The position numbers and the translations under genes are program-made. 64,000 nucleotides of DNA from positions 1 to 64,000 of the forward strand of contig CAKOLT010000003.1 in NCBI GenBank assembly GCA_934096315.1, written 5' to 3'. A model generated the notes under the pieces. That model searched no databases, was not told where the DNA came from, and saw only the letters and a program-made list of their open reading frames with translations. Position 1 is the stretch's first letter; each line of letters starts with the position of its first letter. Below, one piece after another: positions 27,738-37,559 of this stretch. This stretch comes from an uncultured Bacilli bacterium (lineage in GTDB: Bacteria > Bacillota_I > Bacilli_A > RF39 > UBA660).

Positions 27738-29458
27738 CTTTCTTCTTCTAGTTTCTTATAATCTACTTTACCAACGCTTGTTAAAGGGAATTTTTCTTTA
27801 TATATTATATTGCATGGTTGAGAATACTCTGGTAATTGTTTTTTACATTTTTTGATTATTTCGTTTTTTATTATTTCTTTTTCACTGGTATTGTTTTCAT
27901 CTATTGTGATATATGCAATTGGTTCATTACCATAAACTTCACTTGTACATTTAACTACACAAACTTCTTTTACACCTTTAACCGTGGATATTACTTTTTC
28001 TATTTCACTGGGATATATTTTAAATCCTCCCCTAATGATCATTCTTTTTATTCTACCTACAAGGTGTATGAAACCATCGTCATCTATGTACCCTAAGTCT
28101 CCAGAATGTATCCATTTAAGTCCATCGGGATGAATTTTAATAACTTTTTCTTCCTCTTCTTTATTATTTAGGTATCCTAGCATCATTCCTGGACCGGTAA
28201 TACATATTTCTCCAACTGCATTATTTATATACTCTATCTCTTCTGTTGTTTCTGGTTTAAATATTCCCACTATATTCTTGGCTAGTGGAATACCCAAAGA
28301 ATTGGGGTTTTTAATATTACCAATACATAAAGTACATGCAGATGATATTTCTGTCATTCCATAACCTTCCTCTAAACTAGCTATACTGCCTCTTTCTTTA
28401 AAGAAGTTATTTATCTCTTTCTTGGCTTTTAAAGTAAGGGTATCTCCCCCACTTCCAGCATGTTTAAGAAAAGATAAATCCATATTTTTTACTTTTTTGT
28501 TATTTATAAAATCTTGCCAATAAGTTGGAACTGCTAATACATGGTTAGGTTTTTTCTCTATCATATATTTTGTAAATTCACTAGGAAGGAGTAATGGTAC
28601 TATAATATTGGTTAAACCTTGACATAGAGGGTTATGAATAGCAGCTACTATCCCATATGCTACAAATGGCACAATGTCATTAAAAAATGTTTCACCTTTA
28701 TGATATTCTCCTTCAAATAGTTTATATTGAAAAGCTATGGCATTCATATTATCATTAGATAATCTGACAGTTTTAGAAACTCCGGTAGTTCCTCCGGTAT
28801 GGACATAAACTGCATCCATATTTTCTTTATAACTTGTAAATTTTACCTTTTCAATTACGGGAATATTTAAAAATTTATTCCACTGAATATATTTGCTATC
28901 CTTCTTAATTTCATTAATAATACTGTATTCTGGTGTTTTTTTATATTTTGCTGTTGCTATTTTTTTCTTTAATTTAGGAATAGAATTATATGGGCTTACC
29001 GTAATTACTTTGTACACATCTGTTTGATTAACTGATTTATTTAATTCTATAATAAAGTTATCTTGTGTAATTACTACCTTACTATCTGTTTCCTTTAAAT
29101 ATTTTTTAATGGTTTTAGCATCACTTCTTACGTCTATTAAATTTAAAATAGCTCCAATATGGTTTAGTGCATAAAATGTTTTAATTAATTCTGGACTTGC
29201 TACTGATATTATTGTAACAACGTCATTTTTACGGATATTTATGTTATAAAATGCTTGAGCAAGGGAATTAATATCATGAATAAAGTCTTTAAATGTTTCT
29301 TTATAACCAAAGTACTCTAATGCGTAATTATTTAAATTATCCGCATTTTCTAAAACCATATATTCGTATGCAGTCATCTTAGGACATTGCATATTTTTTG
29401 CATTACTACTGTAGTATTTAAGCCATGGTTTACATACCGTAGCATACTTTTTTTCCAC
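27725..29458 (-). CDS. AMP-binding acyl/aryl-CoA ligase-like enzyme
   Basis: A 577-residue ANL-superfamily adenylating enzyme. The motifs look intact: P-loop TGGTTGVSKTV, EGYGMTEISS, HSGDLGYID, hinge GRIKRMIIRGGFKIYPSEIE and C-terminal catalytic Lys in LTSVGKVDYKKL. It should activate a carboxylic acid as acyl-AMP and pass it to CoA or a carrier; no carrier-protein gene is adjacent, and the substrate is unknown. The GTG start at 29458 is chosen because GAGGTGAT lies six bases upstream. It follows a diverged paralogue (29527) in tandem. Confidence 0.85.
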   Translation of the reverse strand: MEKKYATVCKPWLKYYSSNAKNMQCPKMTAYEYMVLENADNLNNYALEYFGYKETFKDFIHDINSLAQAFYNINIRKNDVVTIISVASPELIKTFYALNHIGAILNLIDVRSDAKTIKKYLKETDSKVVITQDNFIIELNKSVNQTDVYKVITVSPYNSIPKLKKKIATAKYKKTPEYSIINEIKKDSKYIQWNKFLNIPVIEKVKFTSYKENMDAVYVHTGGTTGVSKTVRLSNDNMNAIAFQYKLFEGEYHKGETFFNDIVPFVAYGIVAAIHNPLCQGLTNIIVPLLLPSEFTKYMIEKKPNHVLAVPTYWQDFINNKKVKNMDLSFLKHAGSGGDTLTLKAKKEINNFFKERGSIASLEEGYGMTEISSACTLCIGNIKNPNSLGIPLAKNIVGIFKPETTEEIEYINNAVGEICITGPGMMLGYLNNKEEEEKVIKIHPDGLKWIHSGDLGYIDDDGFIHLVGRIKRMIIRGGFKIYPSEIEKVISTVKGVKEVCVVKCTSEVYGNEPIAYITIDENNTSEKEIIKNEIIKKCKKQLPEYSQPCNIIYKEKFPLTSVGKVDYKKLEEESANY

Positions 29459-29483
29459 ATATATCACCTCAAAATATACCATT

Positions 29484-29511
29484 ATTATACACTTTTTTTA
29501 AAATATTGCAA
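29484..29511 (-). promoter_or_regulatory. Probable sigma-A promoter of the 27725 gene
   Basis: Minus strand: TTGCAA (29511-29506), 16-base spacer, TATAAT (29489-29484), about 25 bases before the GTG start. It lies between the two AMP-binding genes, so the intact gene can be expressed on its own. Confidence 0.6.
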
Positions 29512-29526
29512 GTATTTGGGTGAAAA

Positions 29527-31050
29527 TTATTGTTTTTCTCTCCTAAGCACCTTCATATTTTTGTTTTTTGGAGGTGTGTTATCTCTGAATAATTTTTTTA
29601 TAGGAAATATTATACCTTTATTATTTACTTTTACAATATAACCAGTTCTTAACCATGCTGTGTTGTTTTTATCATAGTATATAGTATTTTCGTCTTCTAC
29701 TACATTGTTATATCCAAGCATTATTGTGGGACCACTTATTACTAGTTCTCCTTCTGCAATATAGGGTAGCTCTTGTCTATTTATATCAAATGTTTCTCCC
29801 TCTTTTAATAATGGAAGAACTTTTATTGTGTTTTTGGATAGGGGTATTCCGACACTACTAAGAGTATTACATCTATAATCTTTGGTATAAGTCATACATG
29901 ATGAGATTTCATTTTTTCCTAGACCTTTGGTTAGTTTTATGTTTGCTCTATGAAGTCTTAAATATTCATTAATGTTTTTTTCTAGTTCTTTATCTATATC
30001 AGCACTTACTATTAGTCCCTTAATAAAAGATAAGTTATAGTCACTTGGAAATGGATCTTGTATATATAGATTTTTTAATAAATCTGGAGGTATTATAATA
30101 TATTCGGGACGGTATTTAGTTATTAATTTTGATATTTTTTTAGGGTTTATATTATTCTTTGGTTCCATTATTATTTCACTGCCTGCTCCAAACTGGCAGT
30201 GAAATGAAGCTACTAATCCTAAAGAAGTATATGGGGGTACTAGTTGTAAAAATTTATCTCCCCTCTTGGTGGTATTTACTGATTGTTTATAGAATAGGCT
30301 CATATAATTTATGTTTTCGTTACTTAATATTACCCCTTTAGGGTTTTCTGACATAGTATTAGAATAAATAATACAAACAGGGCTATTTTCTTCATATTTA
30401 TATGTATCTATTAAATTATCTCTCTCTTTAATAAAGTCATCCCATTTTATAAATTTAGATATTTTTAATTTTCCATAGTTTTTCATAACCATATTCATGG
30501 AGTTATATGGGCTTACTGATATAATATTTCTAAAGTCTATTTGTTTATTTAAGTTTGCTATTTTTTCTTGGAGTGTAGATTCTGCGATAATTACTATATC
30601 TTTTGATTCAGTATCTTTTATACATTTTTCTAAGACTTTGATATCAGATTTAGGATCTACGATGTTTGCAATGGCTCCGAGTTTATTTAGTGCATAAAAT
30701 GTATATACGAATTCTGGAGTAAATGGCATACATATAGTTACAACATTTCTTTTTCTGATGCCTTTTGTATAGAAAGCTGCTGCAGTTTTATCAATATTGC
30801 TAATTAGCTCCTGATAACTTTCTTTTTTACCAAAATAGTTAATGCAGGTACTTGAAGATGCGTGTTTATTTCTGTTAATTAAATAATTGTATAAACTTCC
30901 TTGGGATATGTCTTCTTTTAACTCATATTCTTCATAGAATTGTAAATATGGTTTATCAACACTTAGTTTATTGGTTAAGGGACCTTGATATGATGTTAAT
31001 AAATTTCTTAAATAAATATCCCTTTCCATTTGCGATTCTCTATCTAACAT
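29527..31050 (-). CDS. Degenerate, truncated AMP-binding enzyme paralogue
   Basis: A 507-residue paralogue of the next gene; they share AFY..GIRK.(N)VVTI and YALNKLGAI.N..D segments. The adenylation signatures have decayed: the P-loop reads YSNTMSENPKG, the A5 motif KGLGKNEISS, and the TGD motif RTGYI, losing the ATP-ribose Asp. The C-terminal subdomain with the catalytic Lys is absent; instead the chain ends in a short basic tail. The frame is otherwise open with a good Shine-Dalgarno (AAGGAAGTGAT), so it is a maintained gene and probably not an active ligase. Confidence 0.8.
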   Translation of the reverse strand: MLDRESQMERDIYLRNLLTSYQGPLTNKLSVDKPYLQFYEEYELKEDISQGSLYNYLINRNKHASSSTCINYFGKKESYQELISNIDKTAAAFYTKGIRKRNVVTICMPFTPEFVYTFYALNKLGAIANIVDPKSDIKVLEKCIKDTESKDIVIIAESTLQEKIANLNKQIDFRNIISVSPYNSMNMVMKNYGKLKISKFIKWDDFIKERDNLIDTYKYEENSPVCIIYSNTMSENPKGVILSNENINYMSLFYKQSVNTTKRGDKFLQLVPPYTSLGLVASFHCQFGAGSEIIMEPKNNINPKKISKLITKYRPEYIIIPPDLLKNLYIQDPFPSDYNLSFIKGLIVSADIDKELEKNINEYLRLHRANIKLTKGLGKNEISSCMTYTKDYRCNTLSSVGIPLSKNTIKVLPLLKEGETFDINRQELPYIAEGELVISGPTIMLGYNNVVEDENTIYYDKNNTAWLRTGYIVKVNNKGIIFPIKKLFRDNTPPKNKNMKVLRREKQ

Positions 31051-31071
31051 ACTATCACTTCCTTACATTAT

Positions 31072-31099
31072 ATTATATATGCTTTTTTCTTTAATGCAA
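31072..31099 (-). promoter_or_regulatory. Probable sigma-A promoter of the 29527 gene
   Basis: Minus strand: TTGCAT (31099-31094), 16-base spacer, TATAAT (31077-31072), about 20 bases upstream of the start. It closely resembles the promoter of the downstream paralogue, as expected after tandem duplication. Confidence 0.6.
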
Positions 31100-31149
31100 G
31101 TTAATTTTACTCCATGTTTACATAAACTATCACTTTTAAAGAAAATGTC

Positions 31150-31186
31150 ATATAAAAAAATATAAAGATTTATTCTCTTTATATTT
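31150..31186 (-). terminator. Terminator after yebC
   Basis: Minus-strand 11-bp stem AAATATAAAGA / TCTTTATATTT with a seven-base loop, then a T-run. It overlaps the yebC stop and ends the gatCAB-yebC unit. Confidence 0.8.
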
Positions 31187-31898
31187 CTAAATTATGATAT
31201 ATATTTTGGACGTCATCGATATCTTCTAGTTGTTCTATTAGTCCAAGAACTCTTTCTTTAGTTTCGTCATCTAATGTAATTAAGTTATTTGGAACCATGG
31301 TAACTTCTGTTACAACAAATTTATTGTATCCTTTACTCTCAAGTAATTCTTTAACTTTAATAAAATCTTCTGGTTTGGTATATATCTCAATTCCATCATC
31401 GTTTGTAATAAAATCAAGTATATCAAAGTCTAATATGTCTTCCATGATCTTATCAGGGTCATATTCGTTTTCTAAAACAATGACTCCTTTTCTTTCAAAT
31501 AAATAACTAACGGAACCATCTGTTCCAAGATTACCTCCTCTTTTTGTTAAAGTGCTTCTAACAAAACTTGCAGTTCTGTTTCTATTATCTGTTAAGCAAT
31601 CAATAATAATTGCAATTCCTCCGGGTCCATATCCTTCATATCTTATGCTTTCGTAACTTTCTTCATTGTTTTTGCTATGGGCTTTATCTATAGCACTTTG
31701 AATATTACTTTTAGGCATGTTTTCACTTTTTGCCTTTTCAATAACCATTCTAAGGTTGGCATTATTAGCGGGATCTTTATCTCCTGCTTTAGCTGCTACA
31801 TATATTTCTTTAGCTAGTTTTTGGAATATTTTTCCTCTTTCGGCGTCTATTAATCCTTTTTTTCTCTTAATTGTAGACCATTTTGAATGTCCTGACAT
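31179..31898 (-). CDS. yebC: YebC/PmpR family regulator (ribosome-stalling relief factor family)
   Basis: A 239-residue TACO1/YebC family protein: MSGHSKWSTIKRKKGLIDAERGKIF at the N-terminus, KAKSENMPKSNIQSAIDKA, and YEGYGPGGIAIIIDCLTDNRNRT. Members have been described as transcription regulators and, more recently, as factors that help translate difficult proline-rich motifs. It is 10 bases downstream of gatB and ends in a terminator. Confidence 0.94.
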   Translation of the reverse strand: MSGHSKWSTIKRKKGLIDAERGKIFQKLAKEIYVAAKAGDKDPANNANLRMVIEKAKSENMPKSNIQSAIDKAHSKNNEESYESIRYEGYGPGGIAIIIDCLTDNRNRTASFVRSTLTKRGGNLGTDGSVSYLFERKGVIVLENEYDPDKIMEDILDFDILDFITNDDGIEIYTKPEDFIKVKELLESKGYNKFVVTEVTMVPNNLITLDDETKERVLGLIEQLEDIDDVQNIYHNLEI

Positions 31899-31907
31899 GT
31901 TTCCTCC

Positions 31908-33326
31908 TTATTTATCTAACTCTTCCCTTAATATTTTTGAAGTAATACTAGGGTTTACTTTTCCTTTTGTTTTTTTCATAATAAGACCAATTAAATAGTC
32001 AAATACTCTTTTTCCATTTTTATAATCTTCTACTAAGTTTGTGTTTTCTTTGAGTACTTCTAATACTATGTTTCTAATTTCTTCTTCATTAGTTATTTGC
32101 ATAATATTATCTTCTTTAATAATATCACTAGGTAACTTAGAAGTAGTTAAGCTTTTATTTATAACATCTTTAGCTTGTTTTATGGATATACTTTTTTTGT
32201 CTACTAGTAATATTATATTCCTTAACTCTTCTGGGGTTATTTTAATTTTATCTATTTCTAGGCATAATTTATTTATATTTCCCATAAGAATATTTAGTAA
32301 ATAATTACTTACTTCTACAGGGTTTACACAACCCTCTATACATTTATCAAAATAGTTGGATATTTTAATATCTCTTACTATTGTATTTGCGTCTTTTTCA
32401 GATAAACCATATTCATTTACATATTTATAACTTCTGTCGAATGCTAAAACAGGGATTTCTTTTGAAGTATTTTCTATAAATTCTTTTGTTATTTCTATTC
32501 TTGGGATGTTAGATTCATTATAATACTTATAATCTACTGCCTCTTTTTTGTCTCTCATTGAATAAGTTGCCATTGTTTTTTCATCAAATCTTCTTGTTTC
32601 CATAGAGATGGTACCACCATTATTTAGTATGTTTGTCTGTCTTTCTACTTCTGCTTCGATTGCAAGTTTAACGTTTGCAAATGATGATATGTTTTTCATT
32701 TCTACCTTAGTTCCAAATGTTATGCTTCCTTCTTTCATAAGGGATACATTAACATCACATCTAACTTGTCCAAGATCATTTCTAGCATCACTTACTTCAC
32801 AGTACTGGATAATTCCTTTATATGTTTCTAGAAAACTTATAACTTCTTCTACTGAATTCATACATGGTTCGGTTACTGTTTCTAGTAAAGGAACTCCACA
32901 TCTGTTGTAATCTAGTAGTGAATATGTATCATAGTGATCTAAGCTTGCTGTATCTTCTTCTAAATGTACGTCATGAATAAGTATTTTTTTACTTCCTTTA
33001 GAAGTATTTATCATTACATATCCGTTTTCACCGATTGGGTGGTTATACTGAGTTATTTGATATCCTTTAGGTAGATCGGGATAAAAATAATTTTTTCTAT
33101 CAAATGCTAGATATTTTGGTATCTTACATTTTAAAGCAAGAGCTACTTTTAAAGCATTTTTTACTCCGTTAATATTTACAGTAGGTAGAATTCCAGGGTA
33201 TCCTAGATCTACTACTGATACATTAGAGTTAGGGTTTATGGAGTAACTATTTTCTGCTTGTGAAAAGTTTTTGCTTTTTGTTTTTAACTCTACGTGTACT
33301 TCGAGTCCAATTACTACCTTATACAT
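31908..33326 (-). CDS. gatB: Asp-tRNA(Asn)/Glu-tRNA(Gln) amidotransferase subunit B
   Basis: GatB (472 residues) phosphorylates the mischarged aminoacyl-tRNA and receives ammonia from GatA. VIGLEVHVELKTKSK, the ALALKCKIP segment, FDRKNYFYPDLPKGYQITQY and the C-terminal YqeY-like helical tail (IRNIVLEVLKEN, GLIMKKTKGKVNP) are present. AAAGGAGGTAGGGATA precedes the ATG; it overlaps the gatA end by eight bases. Confidence 0.96.
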   Translation of the reverse strand: MYKVVIGLEVHVELKTKSKNFSQAENSYSINPNSNVSVVDLGYPGILPTVNINGVKNALKVALALKCKIPKYLAFDRKNYFYPDLPKGYQITQYNHPIGENGYVMINTSKGSKKILIHDVHLEEDTASLDHYDTYSLLDYNRCGVPLLETVTEPCMNSVEEVISFLETYKGIIQYCEVSDARNDLGQVRCDVNVSLMKEGSITFGTKVEMKNISSFANVKLAIEAEVERQTNILNNGGTISMETRRFDEKTMATYSMRDKKEAVDYKYYNESNIPRIEITKEFIENTSKEIPVLAFDRSYKYVNEYGLSEKDANTIVRDIKISNYFDKCIEGCVNPVEVSNYLLNILMGNINKLCLEIDKIKITPEELRNIILLVDKKSISIKQAKDVINKSLTTSKLPSDIIKEDNIMQITNEEEIRNIVLEVLKENTNLVEDYKNGKRVFDYLIGLIMKKTKGKVNPSITSKILREELDK

Positions 33327-34779
33327 TATCCCTACCTCCTTTAGATATTGTGTCTTTTAATCCTAGTGTACTCTCTATTTTATGTGCTATATTTAGTACT
33401 ACATCGTCTTCTTTTGCTCTACCTGTTATATTAATAGAGATAGGCATATTGTTAATGAATCCAGAAGGAATTGTAATTGAAGGATATCCTCCGAAATTAC
33501 CAATTATTAAGTGGTTATCTTGTATTAAGTATTCCATAGATAGGTTATCTGTTGATTCATTAATTAAAGGGGCTATACCACTTCCATTAGGAAGAATCAT
33601 ACCATCATATGTTTTAAATAATTTATTTATTTTATCCGTAATTAGTCTTCTTATTCTAGTAGCGTTTAAAAATAATTTTTCTTGGTTTTCTTTTTGGAGG
33701 ATATAACTTCCTAATACAAATCTTCTTTTAATTAATTCACTAAATCCATTTGTTCTTGTGTTAAACATTATTTCTTCAAAAGATGATCCTTCTTTTCTAT
33801 TTCCAAAGCTTATTCCATTTAGATTGGCATTATTGCTGGTAGATTCTGCACATGATATTGCCATGTATGCAGGGTATAAGGCTTCTAGAAGGCTTTTATC
33901 AATGCTTACTTCTTCGACTTCTATTCCAATACTTTTAACCTTATTAATGACTTCAGTAAATTTATCTAAGTTTTCTTTTACTATGTTACTTGAATTTTTG
34001 TAGAGATTTTTATCACATACTTCTTTTATATAAAATAGTTTTCTTCCTTTAACGTCATTATCAAGTGTTTGTGCATATTTTTTATTGTCATCGGGAAGAG
34101 ATGTCATATCTCTTTTATCATGACCTTTAATTACATCAATAACATAGGCACAGTCTTTTACATTTCTGGCGAAGACTCCGATATGATCTAGACTAGAGGC
34201 AAAAGCAAATAGTCCATATCTAGAAATCCTCCCGTAAGTTGGTTTGAAACCTACTACTGCACCATATCCAGCAGGTTTTCTTATAGAGTCTCCGGTATCA
34301 GAACCTATACTAAAAGGGACAATACCTAAAGCTACACTTGCACACGATCCGGCACTAGAACCTCCGATTAATCTATTTTTATCCCATGGATTTCTAACTA
34401 TTCCGGTGTGACCAGTAGTACCGGTTCCTCCCATGGCAAGTTCGTCTAAAACTGTTTTTCCCATTAATTGTGCTCCACTTTGTTGCAGTTTTTTATAAAC
34501 TGTAGCATCATATATGGGAATATAGTTTTTTAGTATGTTTGAAGATGCAGTAGTTAAAATTCCTTTAGTAGATATATTGTCTTTTAGAGCATATGGGATA
34601 CCAGATAGAATACTCGTGTTTTCTTCTTCTTTATAATTATCATCTAGTATGGTGACAAATGAATTGTATTCTTCTTGAAATTTTTTAGCTTTTTTTATAC
34701 TTTCTTCGAATAATTCTTTACTGGTAATATTTCCGTTATCTAAATTATTTCTTATTGTATCTATATTCTTATCTGTCAT
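33319..34779 (-). CDS. gatA: Asp-tRNA(Asn)/Glu-tRNA(Gln) amidotransferase subunit A
   Basis: The amidase subunit (486 residues) that releases ammonia from Gln or Asn for transamidation. The amidase signature shows the Ser-cisSer-Lys triad: PYALKDNI with Lys and GGSSAGSCASVALGIVPFSIGSDTGDSIRKPA with both serines. Its start overlaps the gatC stop by one base (TAATG-type). This complex implies that Gln-tRNA and/or Asn-tRNA are made indirectly. Confidence 0.96.
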   Translation of the reverse strand: MTDKNIDTIRNNLDNGNITSKELFEESIKKAKKFQEEYNSFVTILDDNYKEEENTSILSGIPYALKDNISTKGILTTASSNILKNYIPIYDATVYKKLQQSGAQLMGKTVLDELAMGGTGTTGHTGIVRNPWDKNRLIGGSSAGSCASVALGIVPFSIGSDTGDSIRKPAGYGAVVGFKPTYGRISRYGLFAFASSLDHIGVFARNVKDCAYVIDVIKGHDKRDMTSLPDDNKKYAQTLDNDVKGRKLFYIKEVCDKNLYKNSSNIVKENLDKFTEVINKVKSIGIEVEEVSIDKSLLEALYPAYMAISCAESTSNNANLNGISFGNRKEGSSFEEIMFNTRTNGFSELIKRRFVLGSYILQKENQEKLFLNATRIRRLITDKINKLFKTYDGMILPNGSGIAPLINESTDNLSMEYLIQDNHLIIGNFGGYPSITIPSGFINNMPISINITGRAKEDDVVLNIAHKIESTLGLKDTISKGGRDNV

Positions 34780-35063
34780 TATTCCACCACCTTAGGTACC
34801 TTAATCATATCATATTCATAACTTGGAGCATTTACAAGTATATCTTTATTATCTAATTTATCACAAACTACATCCTCTCTAAGAGAGCACTTGATAGGAA
34901 ATGGGTAAAACATAGGCTCTACTTTTGTGATATCTGGAATATTGTTAATTAATTCCATTTGTTTTAATATTACATCAAACTCTTTACTTAATATTTCGTA
35001 TTCGTTATCATTCATATCAAATAAAAGTTTGGATGCTAAATTTTTAAGTTCTTTTTTGTCCAT
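34779..35063 (-). CDS. gatC: Asp-tRNA(Asn)/Glu-tRNA(Gln) amidotransferase subunit C
   Basis: A 94-residue GatC that wraps around and stabilises GatA-GatB. An N-terminal helical half (LASKLLFDMNDNEYEILSKEFDVILKQMELINNI) is followed by the extended PMFYPFPIKCSLREDVV segment and C-terminal VPKVVE. First gene of gatCAB; AAGAGGTGTTAT lies before the ATG. Confidence 0.92.
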   Translation of the reverse strand: MDKKELKNLASKLLFDMNDNEYEILSKEFDVILKQMELINNIPDITKVEPMFYPFPIKCSLREDVVCDKLDNKDILVNAPSYEYDMIKVPKVVE

Positions 35064-35114
35064 ATAACACCTCTTCTTACTAATTATACACCAAAATATA
35101 TTTAAAAAGCAACT

Positions 35115-37235
35115 CTAACTATTAAGTTCAAAGAATTTATTAACTACTTGACTACTTATTCTTTTGGTGACATTGCTTGTATAGCCATCTCCATAGCTAA
35201 CATCTGGACTGACTACTACTATACTCATTTTGGGATTATCACTTGGGGAGTATCCTACAAAGGAAGTGGTAATTGTTTCAGTGTCTACTACTTTATCTCC
35301 ATCTGTATCTATAAAACTTTGACTGGTTCCGGTTTTTCCTGCGGAATTGTTGTAATATCCCATATAACCGTATCCTAATCCCTGCATTACTACGTCATTG
35401 AAGCCTTCTTTTACCCTGTTTATATATTTGTCTTCTACATCTACATGTCCTAAAATAGTTGTTTCAGCAGTATAGATTTTATCTCCAAACTTTTCACCAT
35501 TACTAGATGGTTTATATACCTCCTTAAGTAAATGGGGTTTTATTCTAATACCTGAGTTTGCCATAGTGTTAATATATTGTGATAGTTGGATTGGGGTATA
35601 TGTATCATACTGTCCAATTGAAAAGTCTAATAGGTGTCCTGGAAGAGTACTACTACCACGGTATCCTAATGATTCTACAGGGAGATCTATTTCAGTTTTA
35701 ATTCCTAGTCCAAATGATTCATACATATTTCTATATTTATTAAATGCGTCTTCATCTATTTTAAGGGCTTCATTATATCTATAATTGGCTCCTCCTACTC
35801 TCATGGCTATTTGATATTGATATGAGTTAGAAGAATTTTGAAGGGCATAAATGTCATTAATACTACCCATATTTGTCCAAGAGCATTTTGCAGGAGTATC
35901 CTTAATTTTTATACATTCATCATATAAAACTGTACCAATATCAATTGCTCCATATTTATAGCCTACTAGCATAGAGGCTCCTTTAACGACACTACCGGGA
36001 GTGACTGGAAGGGTTACGACTCCAGGGGTATAATCTACTACTTCTAAACTGCCATCGTCTTTTGTTCTTACCTGTTTTCCTGCCATTGCTAGGATTTCTC
36101 CGGTTGATGGTTCACTAATTACTGCGAAAGAACGATTATAGTACATAGTATTTGCTTCCCATTTTGTATTAAGTACTTCTGTTTTAAGTACTTCTTCTAG
36201 ATAACTTTGGAGATTTATATCTATTGTTAATACTATGTCATTTCCTCTTTTTCCTTCTTTTGATAATTCATAACTATTATCTCTATTTACTTTATATATG
36301 GCTTTTTCTCCTTTGAGATAGTCTTCGTATTGTTGTTCTAAATAACTTATACCTACTCTATCATCCATGCTATAGCCTTTTTTTAGATAGTAGTCGGTAA
36401 GTTCTTTGGGAATACCTTGGCTATTTGATGAAACACTTCCTAATATTGATTTAAAGACGTCATTACATAGATATACTCTTTCCCAATCTAGTTTTGTGTT
36501 AAAGCCTTTTAGGGCATCTATATTTTCTGATATATAAGCATATTCTTCTTCTGTTACATCTTTATTTTTTATTATTTTTTCTTCATAAGAATAGCCTTTA
36601 TTCATTAAATAGTAGATATAAGCAACTTTTTTATCATTTTCTGAATATATACTTAAATCTTCATCAGTTATTCTTTCAAATATTAATTCTTTTATTTTGG
36701 CATCTGATAGTTTTCTGGTTTTATTTAGTTCCCATTCTTCATCTGTTATTTTTTCTTTAGCGGCTTCTAGATTATTTAAATACCAGTAATTTTTAAAATT
36801 ATATGTAGAGAGTTTGCTGTAATCTACATCAATTATAGCTCCGATTGTGAGAGCTAGTTCCATTTCTTGTTTAATTGTTACATTATTCATTTTCTTATAA
36901 TAAATGGTTTTAACAGCTTTGTTGTCTACGAGTAAATTATAGTTGCGATCATATATTCTTCCTCGCGGAGCACTAGTGGATGTTACAGTTCTTTCTGTGG
37001 CACTTACTAGTTTTTCACTATATTTTTCGTTTTCAAATACTTGTAAATAGAATAATCTACATATAATTAAGACAAATAAAATTATTATTAATATTATTAT
37101 TGTATTATATCTTTTTTCTATTATTTCATTAAGATTTCTGTTACTTGCAAGTTTGTTACCATTAAATCCTTTATAGTTTTTTTTCTTTCTTACATTTTTT
37201 ACTTTTCTAACTTTGTTTATGTATTTCTTTGCCAT
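35115..37235 (-). CDS. Class B penicillin-binding protein (transpeptidase)
   Basis: A 706-residue membrane-anchored transpeptidase that cross-links peptidoglycan. A basic cytoplasmic tail, one transmembrane helix (about residues 45-68), the class B dimerisation motif SAPRGRIYDRNYNLLVDN, a large non-catalytic region, then the catalytic domain with SVVK (TPGSVVKGASM), SSN (NSSNSYQYQ) and KTGT (SAGKTGTSQ). No PASTA domains follow. It could be the partner of the SEDS protein at 6610, as PBP2/FtsI/SpoVD; which of these is not decidable here. Start chosen for GATGAGGTG upstream of the ATG at 37235. Confidence 0.92.
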   Translation of the reverse strand: MAKKYINKVRKVKNVRKKKNYKGFNGNKLASNRNLNEIIEKRYNTIIILIIILFVLIICRLFYLQVFENEKYSEKLVSATERTVTSTSAPRGRIYDRNYNLLVDNKAVKTIYYKKMNNVTIKQEMELALTIGAIIDVDYSKLSTYNFKNYWYLNNLEAAKEKITDEEWELNKTRKLSDAKIKELIFERITDEDLSIYSENDKKVAYIYYLMNKGYSYEEKIIKNKDVTEEEYAYISENIDALKGFNTKLDWERVYLCNDVFKSILGSVSSNSQGIPKELTDYYLKKGYSMDDRVGISYLEQQYEDYLKGEKAIYKVNRDNSYELSKEGKRGNDIVLTIDINLQSYLEEVLKTEVLNTKWEANTMYYNRSFAVISEPSTGEILAMAGKQVRTKDDGSLEVVDYTPGVVTLPVTPGSVVKGASMLVGYKYGAIDIGTVLYDECIKIKDTPAKCSWTNMGSINDIYALQNSSNSYQYQIAMRVGGANYRYNEALKIDEDAFNKYRNMYESFGLGIKTEIDLPVESLGYRGSSTLPGHLLDFSIGQYDTYTPIQLSQYINTMANSGIRIKPHLLKEVYKPSSNGEKFGDKIYTAETTILGHVDVEDKYINRVKEGFNDVVMQGLGYGYMGYYNNSAGKTGTSQSFIDTDGDKVVDTETITTSFVGYSPSDNPKMSIVVVSPDVSYGDGYTSNVTKRISSQVVNKFFELNS

Positions 37236-37304
37236 AGTGCACCTCATCTAATATTATTATATCATAATTAATATATTTTATCATATATTTTAGTGGTGAT
37301 AATA

Positions 37305-37559
37305 GTGAATATTTATTTACTTAAGGAGTATATTAATAGACTTAGGAGAGAAGAAGTTGTTAATTTTGCTTTAAAACAGGGTATAACTCTTGAAGATAAT
37401 GAGGTAGATGTTATATATAATCATATTAAAAAAGATTATAAGACTTTTATATATGATAATCCCAGAGTGATACTGGATGAGATAAAAAAAGAGGTTAAAC
37501 CTCTCACTTATTCAAAAATTGAAACATTATACGAGCAATTTAAACATTATTTACCTTAG
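37305..37559 (+). CDS. Small DUF2624-like hypothetical protein
   Basis: An 84-residue helical protein: IYLLKEYINRLRREEVVNFALKQGI, then LEDNEVDVIYNHIKKDYKTFI and a C-terminal helix. The layout of three short helices with a HIK/NP motif recalls DUF2624 (YqfT) proteins of Bacillus, function unknown. The GTG at 37305 is preferred because GGTGAT lies four to nine bases upstream; two earlier in-frame GTGs have no such site. It is convergent with smpB, overlapping its end by nine bases. Confidence 0.65.
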   Translation: MNIYLLKEYINRLRREEVVNFALKQGITLEDNEVDVIYNHIKKDYKTFIYDNPRVILDEIKKEVKPLTYSKIETLYEQFKHYLP

